This document shows, one piece after another, positions 1 through 7,731 of a stretch of 64,000 nt of DNA. This stretch comes from Bacillus thuringiensis (GTDB lineage: Bacteria > Bacillota > Bacilli > Bacillales > Bacillaceae_G). The notes beneath the pieces are model-generated. The model made no database searches, was not told the origin of the DNA, and saw nothing but the letters and a program-made list of their open reading frames with translations. Each line of letters begins with the position of its first letter. Position 1 is the stretch's first letter. The stretch is taken from NCBI RefSeq assembly GCF_001182785.1, contig NZ_CP012102.1, positions 28,086-92,085 on the forward strand. The letters are read 5' to 3'. The position numbers were made by a program, and so were the translations under genes.

Positions 1-732
1 GAAAGACTTGGTATTGATCCAAATAATATATTTGCACTAACTCAAAACAAAAAAATAAAATATGTAGAAAATGTAAAATGTGTAATAAAAGATTGCTTAA
101 AGCAAAAACAATATAAAGAACTTTATGAAATAGTGAAAAAAGAGAAAGATGAAAAAAATTTCCAAACAAAAGAAGATAAACAATTTCTACTATGGCATGA
201 AGCAATTGCTATATTTGTGGTAGATCAATCAATAAAAGCGGCTTTAGATTTTTTAAATAACGCATTAAAACTAACTGTAACTAATGTTGATTGTTTATCA
301 GAAAGAGAAATAGATATTATGCAGACAAAGGCTATATTTTATGGGGCAAATAAAGAATATGAGAAAAGTATTAATATATTAAGAAAATGTTTAACTAACT
401 ATAATAAGTTAGATTTCCCTAAAGATAAAGAAATTAAATTAAAAATTATTTTCAATTTAGCAAAAAATTTAGGTCATGTAAATCAACACGAAGAGGCAAT
501 AAAATACAATGATATGGGCATCAAACTAGCTATAAATCTAAATACTTTATATTTATTAGGTGAATTATACTATGGAAAAGCTTGGAATTTATTAAAACTT
601 AAACAATATAATGAAGAAGATGTTGCTGATAACATGAAAACAGCATTATTTATATTTAAATTAACAAAAAATGAAAGCAAATTACAAATAATTAAAAAAG
701 AATATTTTGAAAACGAAAATAACCACTCATAA
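1..732 (+). CDS. TPR-containing regulator, 5' end outside window
   Basis: The frame is open from base 1, so the gene starts upstream and about 243 C-terminal residues are visible. The first residues (ERLGIDPNNIF) look like the end of an HTH_XRE domain. The rest is helical with TPR-like pairs, for example 'AIFYGANKEYEKSINILRK' and 'NLGHVNQHEEAIKYNDMG'. An N-terminal HTH followed by TPRs is the layout of the RRNPP peptide-sensing regulators (PlcR, NprR, Rgg). No cognate signalling-peptide gene is obvious downstream, where a terminator follows at 810. The family call is an inference from layout; the target genes are unknown. Confidence 0.6.
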   Translation, partial: ERLGIDPNNIFALTQNKKIKYVENVKCVIKDCLKQKQYKELYEIVKKEKDEKNFQTKEDKQFLLWHEAIAIFVVDQSIKAALDFLNNALKLTVTNVDCLSEREIDIMQTKAIFYGANKEYEKSINILRKCLTNYNKLDFPKDKEIKLKIIFNLAKNLGHVNQHEEAIKYNDMGIKLAINLNTLYLLGELYYGKAWNLLKLKQYNEEDVADNMKTALFIFKLTKNESKLQIIKKEYFENENNHS

Positions 733-809
733 TTTCTTAAAAACTACTTACAAAGCTCACAGGAAAAGTCCCTATAGTTTATTAAAATTAAAGTGGTTCA
801 GGTGGGAGG

Positions 810-834
810 AAGGCATCTTATGGTGTCTTTTTTT
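810..834 (+). terminator. Rho-independent terminator of the TPR regulator
   Basis: An 8-bp stem (aaggcatc / ggtgtctt, two G-T wobbles) with a 4-nt loop runs directly into a T-tract, 80 bases after the TPR gene stop. The wobbles favour the plus strand. Confidence 0.6.
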
Positions 835-1031
835 AAATAAAAAATGTCCTACATTTTTATATTTTAACCTCACCACATTCCACCCTTACCAAAGAAATAA
901 GCTCGTAATCCAAGCGCAGCTCCCTTATCTTTTTCATACCTTTAATATACAAAGTTAGAGTATTCCTGATTTCCCTTATGGATAAACTCCCATTTAGATT
1001 GCAGGCGATGCTGATGTTCCTGGTGCATGTA

Positions 1032-1460
1032 CTAATAGATATTCTCCTTTATTAGTTCAGTGAAGTCTTTATCAATAATGCCAGAATGTCCTGTAATACC
1101 GTAATTAGAGTCTGGTGTAATAACAATGTCACCTTTTTGCACCCAATCATCTGGTATGTTCCAAGATGAAGTTACTGTTCCAGCACGTTCTACGCCTTGC
1201 TTTGGATTCTTTTGTTTTTCTGCTTCTTTTCTTAAAAACTTAGCTTTTTTTTCTTCTGTAGGTATTCTTACAGCTTGTATCATCAAGCCCTTGTGCTTTT
1301 AAGGCAGCTCTTGCTTCCGCAACTCTTTGCTGAGGTGTTTTATCTGGTCCGATATCATTTTCATTTTATCCTAACGCCTGAAGTAGAGGTTCCCTTTTTT
1401 CATTGAACTCTTTTTCAGCATTAAGTGACATCAATTTCTGTCCCAAATACGTACCGACTA
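1032..1460 (-). pseudogene. Decayed YiiX/NlpC-P60-like hydrolase fragment
   Basis: Reading the minus strand from about 1460 gives VGTYLGQKLMSLNAEKEF, then an in-frame stop, then a stretch containing 'TPQQRVAEARAALKAQG', then a frame change into an 84-residue open piece with 'VQKGDIVITPDSNYGITGHSGII'. The GDI(V/I)...GHxGI pattern resembles the N-terminal catalytic block of YiiX/NlpC-P60-type cysteine hydrolases. One stop and at least one frameshift make it non-functional, and the right end overlaps the gene at 1458-1823. The family call is tentative. Confidence 0.5.
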
Positions 1461-1823
1461 GATAAAAATCTCCCTGCTCTGTCTTTTTTCCATTGGAAAA
1501 ATATTAAACTCAGCTTTAGGAAATAACCTAGATTTTTCTCGTATCGGTGTCCAACCAAATTCTTTTACTTTCCTGATAAATGGATGATCACTATTCATAG
1601 ACATATACCATTCCACATACCCTTTATCTTCACAATATCTTGATCTTATTTTTCTCCTAAAGAAATCAGCAAACTTTTTTACTATCACTTGTGACTTATG
1701 AGTAAATTGAAAGTAACCTCCTGATTCATAACCATTACGCCATACCATACCTAAAGCCTCTGAAAATGCATCTGTTTTAATAAAATCATCAATCCAATTC
1801 TTTTCTATAAGATTATTAACCAT
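1458..1823 (-). CDS. Hypothetical protein, 121 aa
   Basis: ATG at 1823 follows a good Shine-Dalgarno (aagggga, 8 bases upstream). The product is soluble and rich in aromatic and basic residues (GGYFQFTHKSQVIVKKFADFF, 'RRKIRSRYCEDKGYVEWYMS'). I do not recognise the family. The layout has a faint resemblance to a single LAGLIDADG-type repeat, but no such motif is visible. Its 3' end overlaps a decayed hydrolase, so it may itself be a fragment. Confidence 0.45.
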   Translation of the reverse strand: MVNNLIEKNWIDDFIKTDAFSEALGMVWRNGYESGGYFQFTHKSQVIVKKFADFFRRKIRSRYCEDKGYVEWYMSMNSDHPFIRKVKEFGWTPIREKSRLFPKAEFNIFPMEKRQSREIFI

Positions 1824-2039
1824 AGAATCTTCCCCTTATATTTTATCATTCTAATCAATTGCAGAATAAAACAATATCCATATAAACAAACTGTATAATT
1901 TCACGTACTATATCCAATATGTAAAACCAAATTCAGCAATAAAGCATATTCTAACCATCCATTCCCTTATCCTCTAACCAAGTAAGGAATAAATCCCTTA
2001 TTTATTCCTCTATCTTAGTAAGTCATTCCCCCAAGAGCT

Positions 2040-2660
2040 AAACAATTTCAAGTTTTTCATCTGTTCTTCGCGATTAAACTTGACTAAAGGTCTTGAGGTT
2101 TTTATCATGTGGGAATGTTTAAGGAAAACGGCTGGAAGGCAGATTTATCCCCTACTTTGAAAGATCACAAAAAAGTAATCAATCAAAATAGATGGATAAG
2201 CGTCTTAGTTTTCGCCATGCGGTCACTTATAAGGTATCCGTATGTATAGACCCTGCTCACTCAGCGATTTTCACCGCATACATCCTTTTGCTATGGCTTG
2301 TCCTTGTAATATCGTCCCTACAAGACAAACTGAATGTATTCCCTAGCACCGTAATGCTAACGATAACCACCCGAACCTTTTAGGGATTTGTCCCTGGGCA
2401 AGTTCTCGCCCTCCCTCACCAGAAGAACAGGATTCCAATGAGGGGTGCTGTTTTTGTAGGCGTATACTCTGTACCCCCTGCACGACCAACAGCTAGCCAC
2501 GCCATAACACGTTCCCGCTAAATGTATAGCAGCACGGAATTACGGCTTATCAGTTTTTATTTACGTGGTATCAGGCAATTCCACGCGAACAAAAAACAAA
2601 AAGGCATCTCTAATTCCTGAATATCCTGTAGATCCACAAGACTTCTAGGTTTAGAGATGC
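2040..2660 (-). ncRNA. Candidate large structured RNA
   Basis: A 600-base stretch clearly richer in G+C than its surroundings, with no credible protein and many local stems. On the minus strand these include AGGGA-CAAA-TCCCT (around 2382-2395), GGGC/GCCC next to it, CCCTCA/TGAGGG (around 2413-2443), ATGCGGT/ACCGCAT (around 2217-2279), a CTTGTA/TACAAG pair (around 2304-2324) and CGTGG/CCACG (around 2564-2584). In the CCTCA stem a T-G wobble is possible only on the minus strand, which weakly supports that direction. I could not match it to RNase P, tmRNA or a group I/II intron core. Strand and ends are approximate. Confidence 0.35.
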
Positions 2661-2661
2661 C
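2598..2661 (-). terminator. Minus-strand hairpin with U-tract
   Basis: An 11-bp perfect stem (ggcatctctaa / ttagagatgcc; arms 2603-2613 and 2651-2661) around a partly structured loop, followed on the minus strand by TTTTTGTTTTTTG. It would end transcription coming from the right and lies just upstream of the G+C-rich structured stretch. Confidence 0.5.
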
Positions 2662-2759
2662 CGTTATAGATCTTTTGACTACAAAAAATACAATTCTAGC
2701 ACTTACTAGTTGAATTTTAGTCAAATAATAGATAAAATGGGTATATCAAAGAAGCCTCG

Positions 2760-2920
2760 TGAAAAGGCATAGTTGTTTAAGGTTAGTGGTGGTACACTAC
2801 TTAAACGTTAACACTGCAGGTTAATACAGTTAATTTCTAGTCAAGTGGTGGTACACTTGCTAGAGCTAGTCATTCCCGCTAAAGGTTGGTAGCCGTTAGC
2901 ATATGGGAGTGGCTTTTTGT
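2760..2920 (+). ncRNA. Candidate small RNA with two like hairpins and a terminator
   Basis: Two hairpins present the same six-base loop, GTGGTA. The first, 2775-2806, has stem gtttaag..tagtg / cacta..cttaaac. The second, 2837-2863, has stem ctag..aagtg / cactt..ctag. A third hairpin (attcccgctaa / ttagc..gggagt, 2872-2911) ends in a T-tract and would act as a plus-strand terminator. No reading frame is conserved through this stretch. Two unrelated stems with the same loop suggest a loop that is recognised by a protein or an RNA; this is inference. No promoter was identified with confidence. Confidence 0.4.
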
Positions 2921-3075
2921 TTTATGTTCATATTCAATTGTTTTTAATTTTGCTCGTTTGATCTTCATTTATGTAAAATATCAAATTATGTTTTGTTTTG
3001 TAAAATGATGCTTGTTGTGTACTACGTTACAACAAGCTTTATCCTTTGTAAACTTCTGTATTACGAACTTTTTTC

Positions 3076-3424
3076 AAAATATCCCTATTTCCCTATTTCC
3101 CTTTTTCTATTTATAGATATAGGGATATTTCCCCTTTTCCCTATATCTATATTTCCCTATTTTCATTATTTTTTCGTCCACTAACTTCTCTACGAAATTA
3201 CATATTTATTTCTTAACTATCTCTACTTCATACATCAAAATAATCTTTTGATACCAACGTTTTTCTTATTAATTACTAACTCTATGATTCTATTGCATAT
3301 ACCGTACATCATTGTTATAATTTCTTTAGAGATATAGAAATATCCCTATTTCTATAGTTAGAAATATCCCTATTTCCCTATTTCTATTTTTCCCTATTTC
3401 TATAAAGGGATATAGGGAAATTTC
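3076..3424 (+). repeat. Centromere-like iterons upstream of parA
   Basis: Two blocks (about 3076-3175 and 3329-3424) are built from many copies of a short unit close to AAATATCCCTATTTCTA and its complement, for example 'gaaatatccctatttc' and 'tagggatatttc'. They lie directly upstream of parA. The same unit reappears as a long palindrome after the second par gene. Arrays like this beside a ParA-type operon are normally the parS/parC partition site and the operator for autoregulation. Confidence 0.75.
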
Positions 3425-3450
3425 AAAAAAATATAACTGGAGTGTTAAAA

Positions 3451-4272
3451 ATGGCTATTACAATTACGGTAGGTAATTACAAAGGTGGAGTCGGTAAAAC
3501 CACAAATGCTGTATTGAACTCTTATGAATTTGCTAAAAAGGGTAAGCGTACATTACTCGTTGACCTTGATCCACAAAGTAACGCAACAAAATCTCTGATG
3601 TTAACAAAATCCATTCTTAACCCTGATGACATTGTTACAGTAGAAAGAACATTAATGAAGGGAATACAAGAGGGCAGTTTAGACGGCTTAGAAGTAGAGA
3701 TTGTGGAGAATTTATACTTAATTCCTTCTTACGTTGATTTTCAAGACTTCGCAAAATTTCTTTATAAAAATTGTTCTTCGGAAGCGGAAGAAGATCATTA
3801 CTTTAAAGGGTTGCTAGAAAAAATAAAAAATAAATATGACTACATATTTATCGATGTTCCTCCAATGTCGCTAGAAGTTACGAAAAACGCCGTTGTAGCT
3901 TCTGATTATGTTCTAATTGCTCTACAAACGCAAGAACGTTCTCTTACTGGTGCAGAAAACTACGTAAATGAACTTATCAAGTTAAAAGAACTATATGACC
4001 TTGATATTGAAGTAGTTGGTATTCTTCCTGTCCTATTAAAAAACAATGGTAAGGTTGACGAATATATCATGGAAAATGCTCGTGAAATTTTCGGTGAAGA
4101 GAACCTATTCAAAAACATTGTCCCTCAAATGGAACGTATTAAAAGATTTGATGTGAATGGTATTACTGAAAAAGATAGACATGATATGAATGTAATTGAA
4201 CTATACGAAAAGATTAGTGATGAATTATTATCTCGTATTGATATGTTTGAAAAAATGAAGGTTGGTGTGTAA
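3451..4272 (+). CDS. parA: ParA-type partition ATPase
   Basis: A MinD/ParA-family P-loop ATPase of about 273 aa. The deviant Walker A motif KGGVGKTT is at residues 10-17, the A' motif is LLVDLDPQSNAT, and Walker B is YIFIDVPP. It has no N-terminal HTH, which fits the small type Ib ParA proteins. ATG at 3451 is preferred because GGAG at 3439-3442 lies 8 bases upstream; the GTG at 3442 would overlap that ribosome site. The gene sits between the iterons and a small basic partner, so it should drive plasmid segregation by nucleoid-bound ATP cycling. Confidence 0.85.
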   Translation: MAITITVGNYKGGVGKTTNAVLNSYEFAKKGKRTLLVDLDPQSNATKSLMLTKSILNPDDIVTVERTLMKGIQEGSLDGLEVEIVENLYLIPSYVDFQDFAKFLYKNCSSEAEEDHYFKGLLEKIKNKYDYIFIDVPPMSLEVTKNAVVASDYVLIALQTQERSLTGAENYVNELIKLKELYDLDIEVVGILPVLLKNNGKVDEYIMENAREIFGEENLFKNIVPQMERIKRFDVNGITEKDRHDMNVIELYEKISDELLSRIDMFEKMKVGV

Positions 4273-4273
4273 A

Positions 4274-4648
4274 ATGGCAAGAGCTCCTGGTTTGTTAGGT
4301 AGAAAGAAAAGTAACTTTGAACCTACTGAGCCTTATGTACCAGAACAAGGACAAGCTGTAGTTGAAAATAACGAGGTACCTGCTGCTCCCTCTCAACCTA
4401 AGACAGAAGAAAAACAAGAAACTCGAAAAGAAAAACGAAACGAAAAAGCTGAATCAAAAAAGAAATTTAAAAATCAGCAAGGTAGTATTAAAATTTCTAA
4501 TCAATCAAAAGAAGAACTTGAAGTATTAATGAAACTTACAAACACAAAATTTACTTATGAAATCATCGACTTACTTATAGATCGTTATGTAGAAAACGAG
4601 CTAACACCTGAGCAGAAAAGGAAGTTTAAGCTTTTAACAGAGGTGTAA
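4274..4648 (+). CDS. ParA partner, RHH-like centromere-binding protein
   Basis: A 124-aa protein starting one base after the parA stop, so the two are surely co-transcribed. The N-terminal half is disordered and rich in Pro, Glu and Lys (QPKTEEKQETRKEKR). The C-terminal part has 'QGSIKISNQSKEELEVLMK' followed by two predicted helices, the beta-strand plus helix-helix pattern of ribbon-helix-helix proteins such as ParG/Omega. It is expected to bind the flanking iterons, repress the operon and stimulate the ATPase. The family assignment is by position and size. Confidence 0.65.
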   Translation: MARAPGLLGRKKSNFEPTEPYVPEQGQAVVENNEVPAAPSQPKTEEKQETRKEKRNEKAESKKKFKNQQGSIKISNQSKEELEVLMKLTNTKFTYEIIDLLIDRYVENELTPEQKRKFKLLTEV

Positions 4649-4651
4649 AAA

Positions 4652-4695
4652 AATATAGAAATATCCCTATTTCTAAATAGGGATATTTCTATATT
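4652..4695. repeat. Perfect 21-bp inverted repeat of the par unit
   Basis: Arms 4652-4672 and 4675-4695 are exact complements with a 2-base centre and carry the same ATATCCCTATTT unit found upstream of parA. It may act as a second centromere half-site, a terminator of the par operon, or both. The 325 bases after it (4696-5020) hold nothing I recognise except a short open stretch with no start codon. Confidence 0.6.
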
Positions 4696-5020
4696 ATCAC
4701 TTTTTCTATATATAACCCAAAGATCGTTTTAACTGTTTGAGATAAAATACTAAATAAGAGTGTTCAATTTGGATAAAAAATACTTGATAACTGTAACGTC
4801 TATTCAAGAAGATTCTAAACCACAGAAAATATATAAAAGTATCGCCTGAAACAATTAATAAAATAAAAACCATTTGCACAATGAAAGACATGAAATATTA
4901 GATTACTACATTTTTAATAAATTGAATGCACATGAGCAGAACATCCTAAATGACATAGTGTCTGATAAAAAATAAGCCCTATTTATTTTTTATGTCTATT
5001 TTTAGTACAGTCGTAAAAAT

Positions 5021-5320
5021 TTAAAAGAAAAGCTTCCATGTCAAAGGAATGAGAATTAAATGACTGATAAATATAAACCAAGAATATTTTGTATTTTTTT
5101 TAAAATTTACGGAACCGTTGAAAATAACATTTGAAATCCAAGCTCCCAAAATTGTGACTACTACAGAAAAAATATACCAGGTCACATTAAACCAATCATG
5201 TGAAACTGTTGGATCATCTGTAGCCATAACAAGGATAAATAAAATAGGATAAGCAGCTATATAAACTAGAAGATAAGAAAAAAAATACAAAATATATTTT
5301 GCTACTAATTTTCCTTCCAT
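5021..5320 (-). CDS. Small integral membrane protein, 99 aa
   Basis: ATG at 5320 has a strong ribosome site (GGAG, 8 bases). Three hydrophobic segments are visible: 'YILYFFSYLLVYIAAYPILF', 'WYIFSVVVTILGAWISNVIF' and 'WFIFISHLILIPLTW'. I do not recognise the family. It lies directly downstream of a decayed MerR-like gene, but the region is too eroded to infer a shared function. Confidence 0.5.
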   Translation of the reverse strand: MEGKLVAKYILYFFSYLLVYIAAYPILFILVMATDDPTVSHDWFNVTWYIFSVVVTILGAWISNVIFNGSVNFKKNTKYSWFIFISHLILIPLTWKLFF

Positions 5321-5349
5321 AAACTCGACTCCTTATGTAAATCTTATAA

Positions 5350-5886
5350 TTTAAGAAAATATTATCAAACTTCCACCACAGCTTTTTCTTCTTCCTTGAA
5401 GCAGCAACTTCATCCCGAAATTTCTGCATTAATCTCTTCATTTCCTGCATCTCCTGTAGTGTCTTCATAAGCGTTTCATCTCAAGCTTCCACTCGCTTTA
5501 ACTTCCTCGTTACTCTGCTTTTCCTGCTCATTCAATCAATTTTCCATCGCAATATACCTTGAATCATTTCTTGCGCCATAACGCCATACTGTTGCTGGAG
5601 TTGCTATTGAATGTGGAATGGGATTAGATTCGTTCCTTGGGATTCCTCTGTCTCCGTATTTGGATTGGTAATTTTAAATCGTTGCGTAATCATTTTCACT
5701 TCCTATTTCAGTTTCATAGCAGCATGCTTGCTGAGTTCAATTAATTTTTCAATCACCATAGCGTCATGCTCTGTGGATTGGTGTCTACCACAATTATCCT
5801 TCTTTAAAGCGAATCCCTCGCGCAGCAATACTTCCATACTAGCAGAATAAACAATTTCGTCCGCCATAGCGTTGCACATCTCCTAG
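5350..5886 (-). pseudogene. Decayed MerR-like/DUF3967 gene
   Basis: Read on the minus strand from an ATG near 5873 (ribosome site AGGAG), the fragments MADEIVYSASMEVLLREGF, 'TEHDAMVIEKLIELSKH', 'TETEESQGTNLIPFHIQ' and 'MKTLQEMQEMKRLMQKF' line up in order with the intact protein at 56886-57488, down to the terminal KKKLWWKF versus KKSWWKFWK. Internal stops and frameshifts break it. The start region is also framed by a 10-bp inverted repeat (ATCTCCTAGT / ACTAGGAGAT) that would sequester the ribosome site. It is a dead paralogue. Confidence 0.7.
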
Positions 5887-5925
5887 TGACAGTATTCCAT
5901 GATGACTAGGAGATTCTTACAAATA

Positions 5926-5950
5926 AAAAAAGGACCTGTACAGGCCTTCT
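5926..5950 (-). terminator. Terminator of the 24-aa peptide gene
   Basis: Palindrome AAGGCCTGTACAGGTCCTT on the minus strand followed by a T-tract, about 20 bases after the stop of the small peptide gene. Confidence 0.5.
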
Positions 5951-5970
5951 CAACTCAACTATATACTTTC

Positions 5971-6045
5971 TTAATCAATCGTCAAATATAATAACAAGCC
6001 TATACAAAAGAAAGATGCTAAATTATCAGAAATAACTTTTTTCAT
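5971..6045 (-). CDS. 24-aa hydrophobic peptide, possible type I toxin or signal peptide
   Basis: ATG at 6045 follows a strong ribosome site (ATGGAGGAAACTAAA). The product is 24 aa: two lysines, a short polar part (VISDNLASF) and one membrane-spanning stretch (FFCIGLLLYLT). It has its own terminator at 5926-5950, so it looks like a complete transcription unit. Size, single hydrophobic helix and plasmid setting match type I toxins of the Fst/BsrG kind, but no antisense RNA could be defined. A secreted signal peptide is the alternative. Confidence 0.45.
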   Translation of the reverse strand: MKKVISDNLASFFCIGLLLYLTID

Positions 6046-6104
6046 TTTAGTTTCCTCCATACTCTTGTATGCTTCCATTTTTTACTATAACAATATTTTA
6101 TATC

Positions 6105-6250
6105 GCTTTAGCGATTTTAACAAGCATTTCATAAACAACGTCATCATTTGAAATACGATATGGCCGTCCCAGTCCTTGATATGGAACTTAATCCTCGTGC
6201 CTGGCCACCTAACCATACTCAACAGCTCTCCGCATAGCGCTACAACGGAT
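6105..6250 (-). pseudogene. Remnant of an unknown gene
   Basis: The minus strand reads MRRAVEYG, stop, VARHED, stop, then in another frame 'GLGRPYRISNDDVVYEMLV' ending KIAKAI and a stop. The pieces look like one continuous C-terminal domain disrupted by stops and a shift. I do not recognise the family. Confidence 0.35.
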
Positions 6251-6333
6251 ACATTTAGATAAATTTATACTGCATTTTAATCTCATCTAAATTGCAATTA
6301 AAAATTCAATTCTATAGAACGGAGCGATTATTT

Positions 6334-6663
6334 ATGCCTAAACGCGGCGACGAGTTCTGCTGTAATAATTGTGGTAGATTCTGTATTTTCGATCTAGACG
6401 ATGATGAATTTACATCAAATTTATCCCATAATATAAGCGTGTACTTTGGTTACACTAGTCCATTTGACAATGAAAAGGTGGAATTTACCCTTTGCGAATT
6501 ATGCCTATTCGAATTTTGGAGAGAGTGTAAACATAAACCCTCCTCCGAATATCATAAGAATATTGTTGAAGGTTATGACGCTGCCCGTTCAACTAAACAT
6601 CCTTATCATGAGAACCTTTTTATAGAAACATACAAAAACTTAGAAAACGTAAAGAAAAAGTAA
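6334..6663 (+). CDS. Hypothetical protein with two CxxC-type pairs
   Basis: ATG at 6334 is chosen because ACGGAG lies 9 bases upstream; an in-frame ATG at 6292 has no ribosome site. The 109-aa product begins with MPKRGDEFCCNNCGRFC and has a second pair in 'TLCELCLFEFW', so it probably binds one zinc ion through CxxC...CxxC. Acidic stretches (DLDDDEF) and a basic C-terminus follow. The family is unknown. A strong terminator comes about 80 bases later. Confidence 0.55.
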   Translation: MPKRGDEFCCNNCGRFCIFDLDDDEFTSNLSHNISVYFGYTSPFDNEKVEFTLCELCLFEFWRECKHKPSSEYHKNIVEGYDAARSTKHPYHENLFIETYKNLENVKKK

Positions 6664-6743
6664 TTCAATTTTGAATAGACTGCCTCTCTAAGGTCGGGTT
6701 AAGGTATGTGTTGTAATAAAATTTTTAGAGTTGTATGGATTAC

Positions 6744-6774
6744 AAAAAGACGCATTTAGATTGATGCGTCTTTT
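6744..6774 (+). terminator. Terminator after the zinc-ribbon gene
   Basis: Stem AAAAGACGCAT / ATGCGTCTTTT with a short loop ending in TTTT. Confidence 0.7.
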
Positions 6775-6998
6775 CGCGCTGTTTCAAGATAAGCATATAA
6801 ATAATGTTAAACAAAATCGAATTAATTTCTTGTTTTTAAACATGTAATACCTCTCAAAATTCATTGGATATTCTTAACTTCAGTTCATTATATACAAAAA
6901 TCCTTATATCTTATTTTAACAAAAATACCCAAATTTATACAATATGCACATTTGCATGCCTTATTAATTTCCATGAAGGTTAAGAAATTCCTACAAAT

Positions 6999-7024
6999 AA
7001 AAAAGCCCCAATTATGGCTTTTTT
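6999..7024 (-). terminator. Bidirectional terminator of the FtsK/relaxation operon
   Basis: AAAAAAGCC / GGCTTTTTT stem with an 8-base loop, T-rich on both strands. On the minus strand it lies about 100 bases after the stop at 7123. Confidence 0.6.
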
Positions 7025-7122
7025 ATTCTATGTTGCAATTCCTGGTCATAACCTGTTATCCTTGTAACTCTTCCCATCTTCAACCGTATAACTGGGTGTC
7101 CTGTTTAGTTAGGGAAGAGTTG

Positions 7123-7731
7123 CTATATTTTTATCGCAAGACTCTCCATGAAATTACTAATTGAAGAAGCTTGAAAGATGCGTAAATTAGAAGAACTAAT
7201 CTCATAATGCTTATCAGTAATAATAAGGATTGACGGAAAGAATTTAGATCCTTTAGGCTGCCATAATTCGTTATGCCATTCCTGACTGTGAAAGTATAAT
7301 TCATACCTGTTGATTTTATCTTGCATAACTTTTTTACTGTAAACTGACTTCTGTACCTCAATGAAAAATGGAGATCTGCGCCATATTGTGAATGCATCAG
7401 GTTCCATATAATCCTTGCCATACTTTGGCTCAACTTTAAATAGCTTTGGGTTTTCATAATGAATGAGTTGCTTGTATACGTCCACAATACCGAGAAAGTG
7501 GGGAATCTTTTGGCTAGTTTTCCGAAGTGTGCTAGGTTGAGGAAAATACATGTAGGGTTGCTGCGAAATATTTGCATCCACATGGCCATCTCTTCTTAAT
7601 CGTTTCATTACCGTATTACAACAAGTAACTGCATTCTTTAATCCTTGAAAATGCAAATCTATAATATCATCACGGGACATGCATCTAAATCGTTTCAAAT
7701 CGTTCAAAATGATTTTATCTCTACTCATCAT
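7123..7731 (-). CDS. Replication-relaxation family protein
   Basis: A 202-aa protein. The N-terminus is a winged-helix-like segment (residues 1-50, 'DLKRFRCMSRDDIIDLHF', 'CNTVMKRLRRDGHVDA'). The C-terminal half carries D/E-x-K-like residues (EPDAFTIWRRSPFFIEVQKS) typical of the replication-relaxation family found on Bacillus plasmids and ICEs. The start overlaps the end of the FtsK-like gene, so translation is coupled. In comparable loci this protein accompanies an FtsK-like ATPase and is assumed to act in plasmid transfer or initiation. The family call is by motif and context. Confidence 0.6.
   Translation of the reverse strand: MMSRDKIILNDLKRFRCMSRDDIIDLHFQGLKNAVTCCNTVMKRLRRDGHVDANISQQPYMYFPQPSTLRKTSQKIPHFLGIVDVYKQLIHYENPKLFKVEPKYGKDYMEPDAFTIWRRSPFFIEVQKSVYSKKVMQDKINRYELYFHSQEWHNELWQPKGSKFFPSILIITDKHYEISSSNLRIFQASSISNFMESLAIKI

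Noticed and set aside
707..958. 83-aa open frame after the TPR gene
   Set aside because: It starts inside the TPR gene and runs through its terminator hairpin.
2192..2383. 63-aa plus-strand open frame in the structured island
   Set aside because: No ribosome site, odd composition, and it crosses several of the RNA stems; treated as chance.
2040..2660. Group I or group II intron at the structured island
   Set aside because: I could not find a convincing domain V or a P7/P3 core, nor an intron-encoded protein; left as unassigned RNA.
7131..7589. 152-aa minus-strand frame overlapping the replication-relaxation gene
   Set aside because: It lies entirely inside the real gene in another frame and has no ribosome site.
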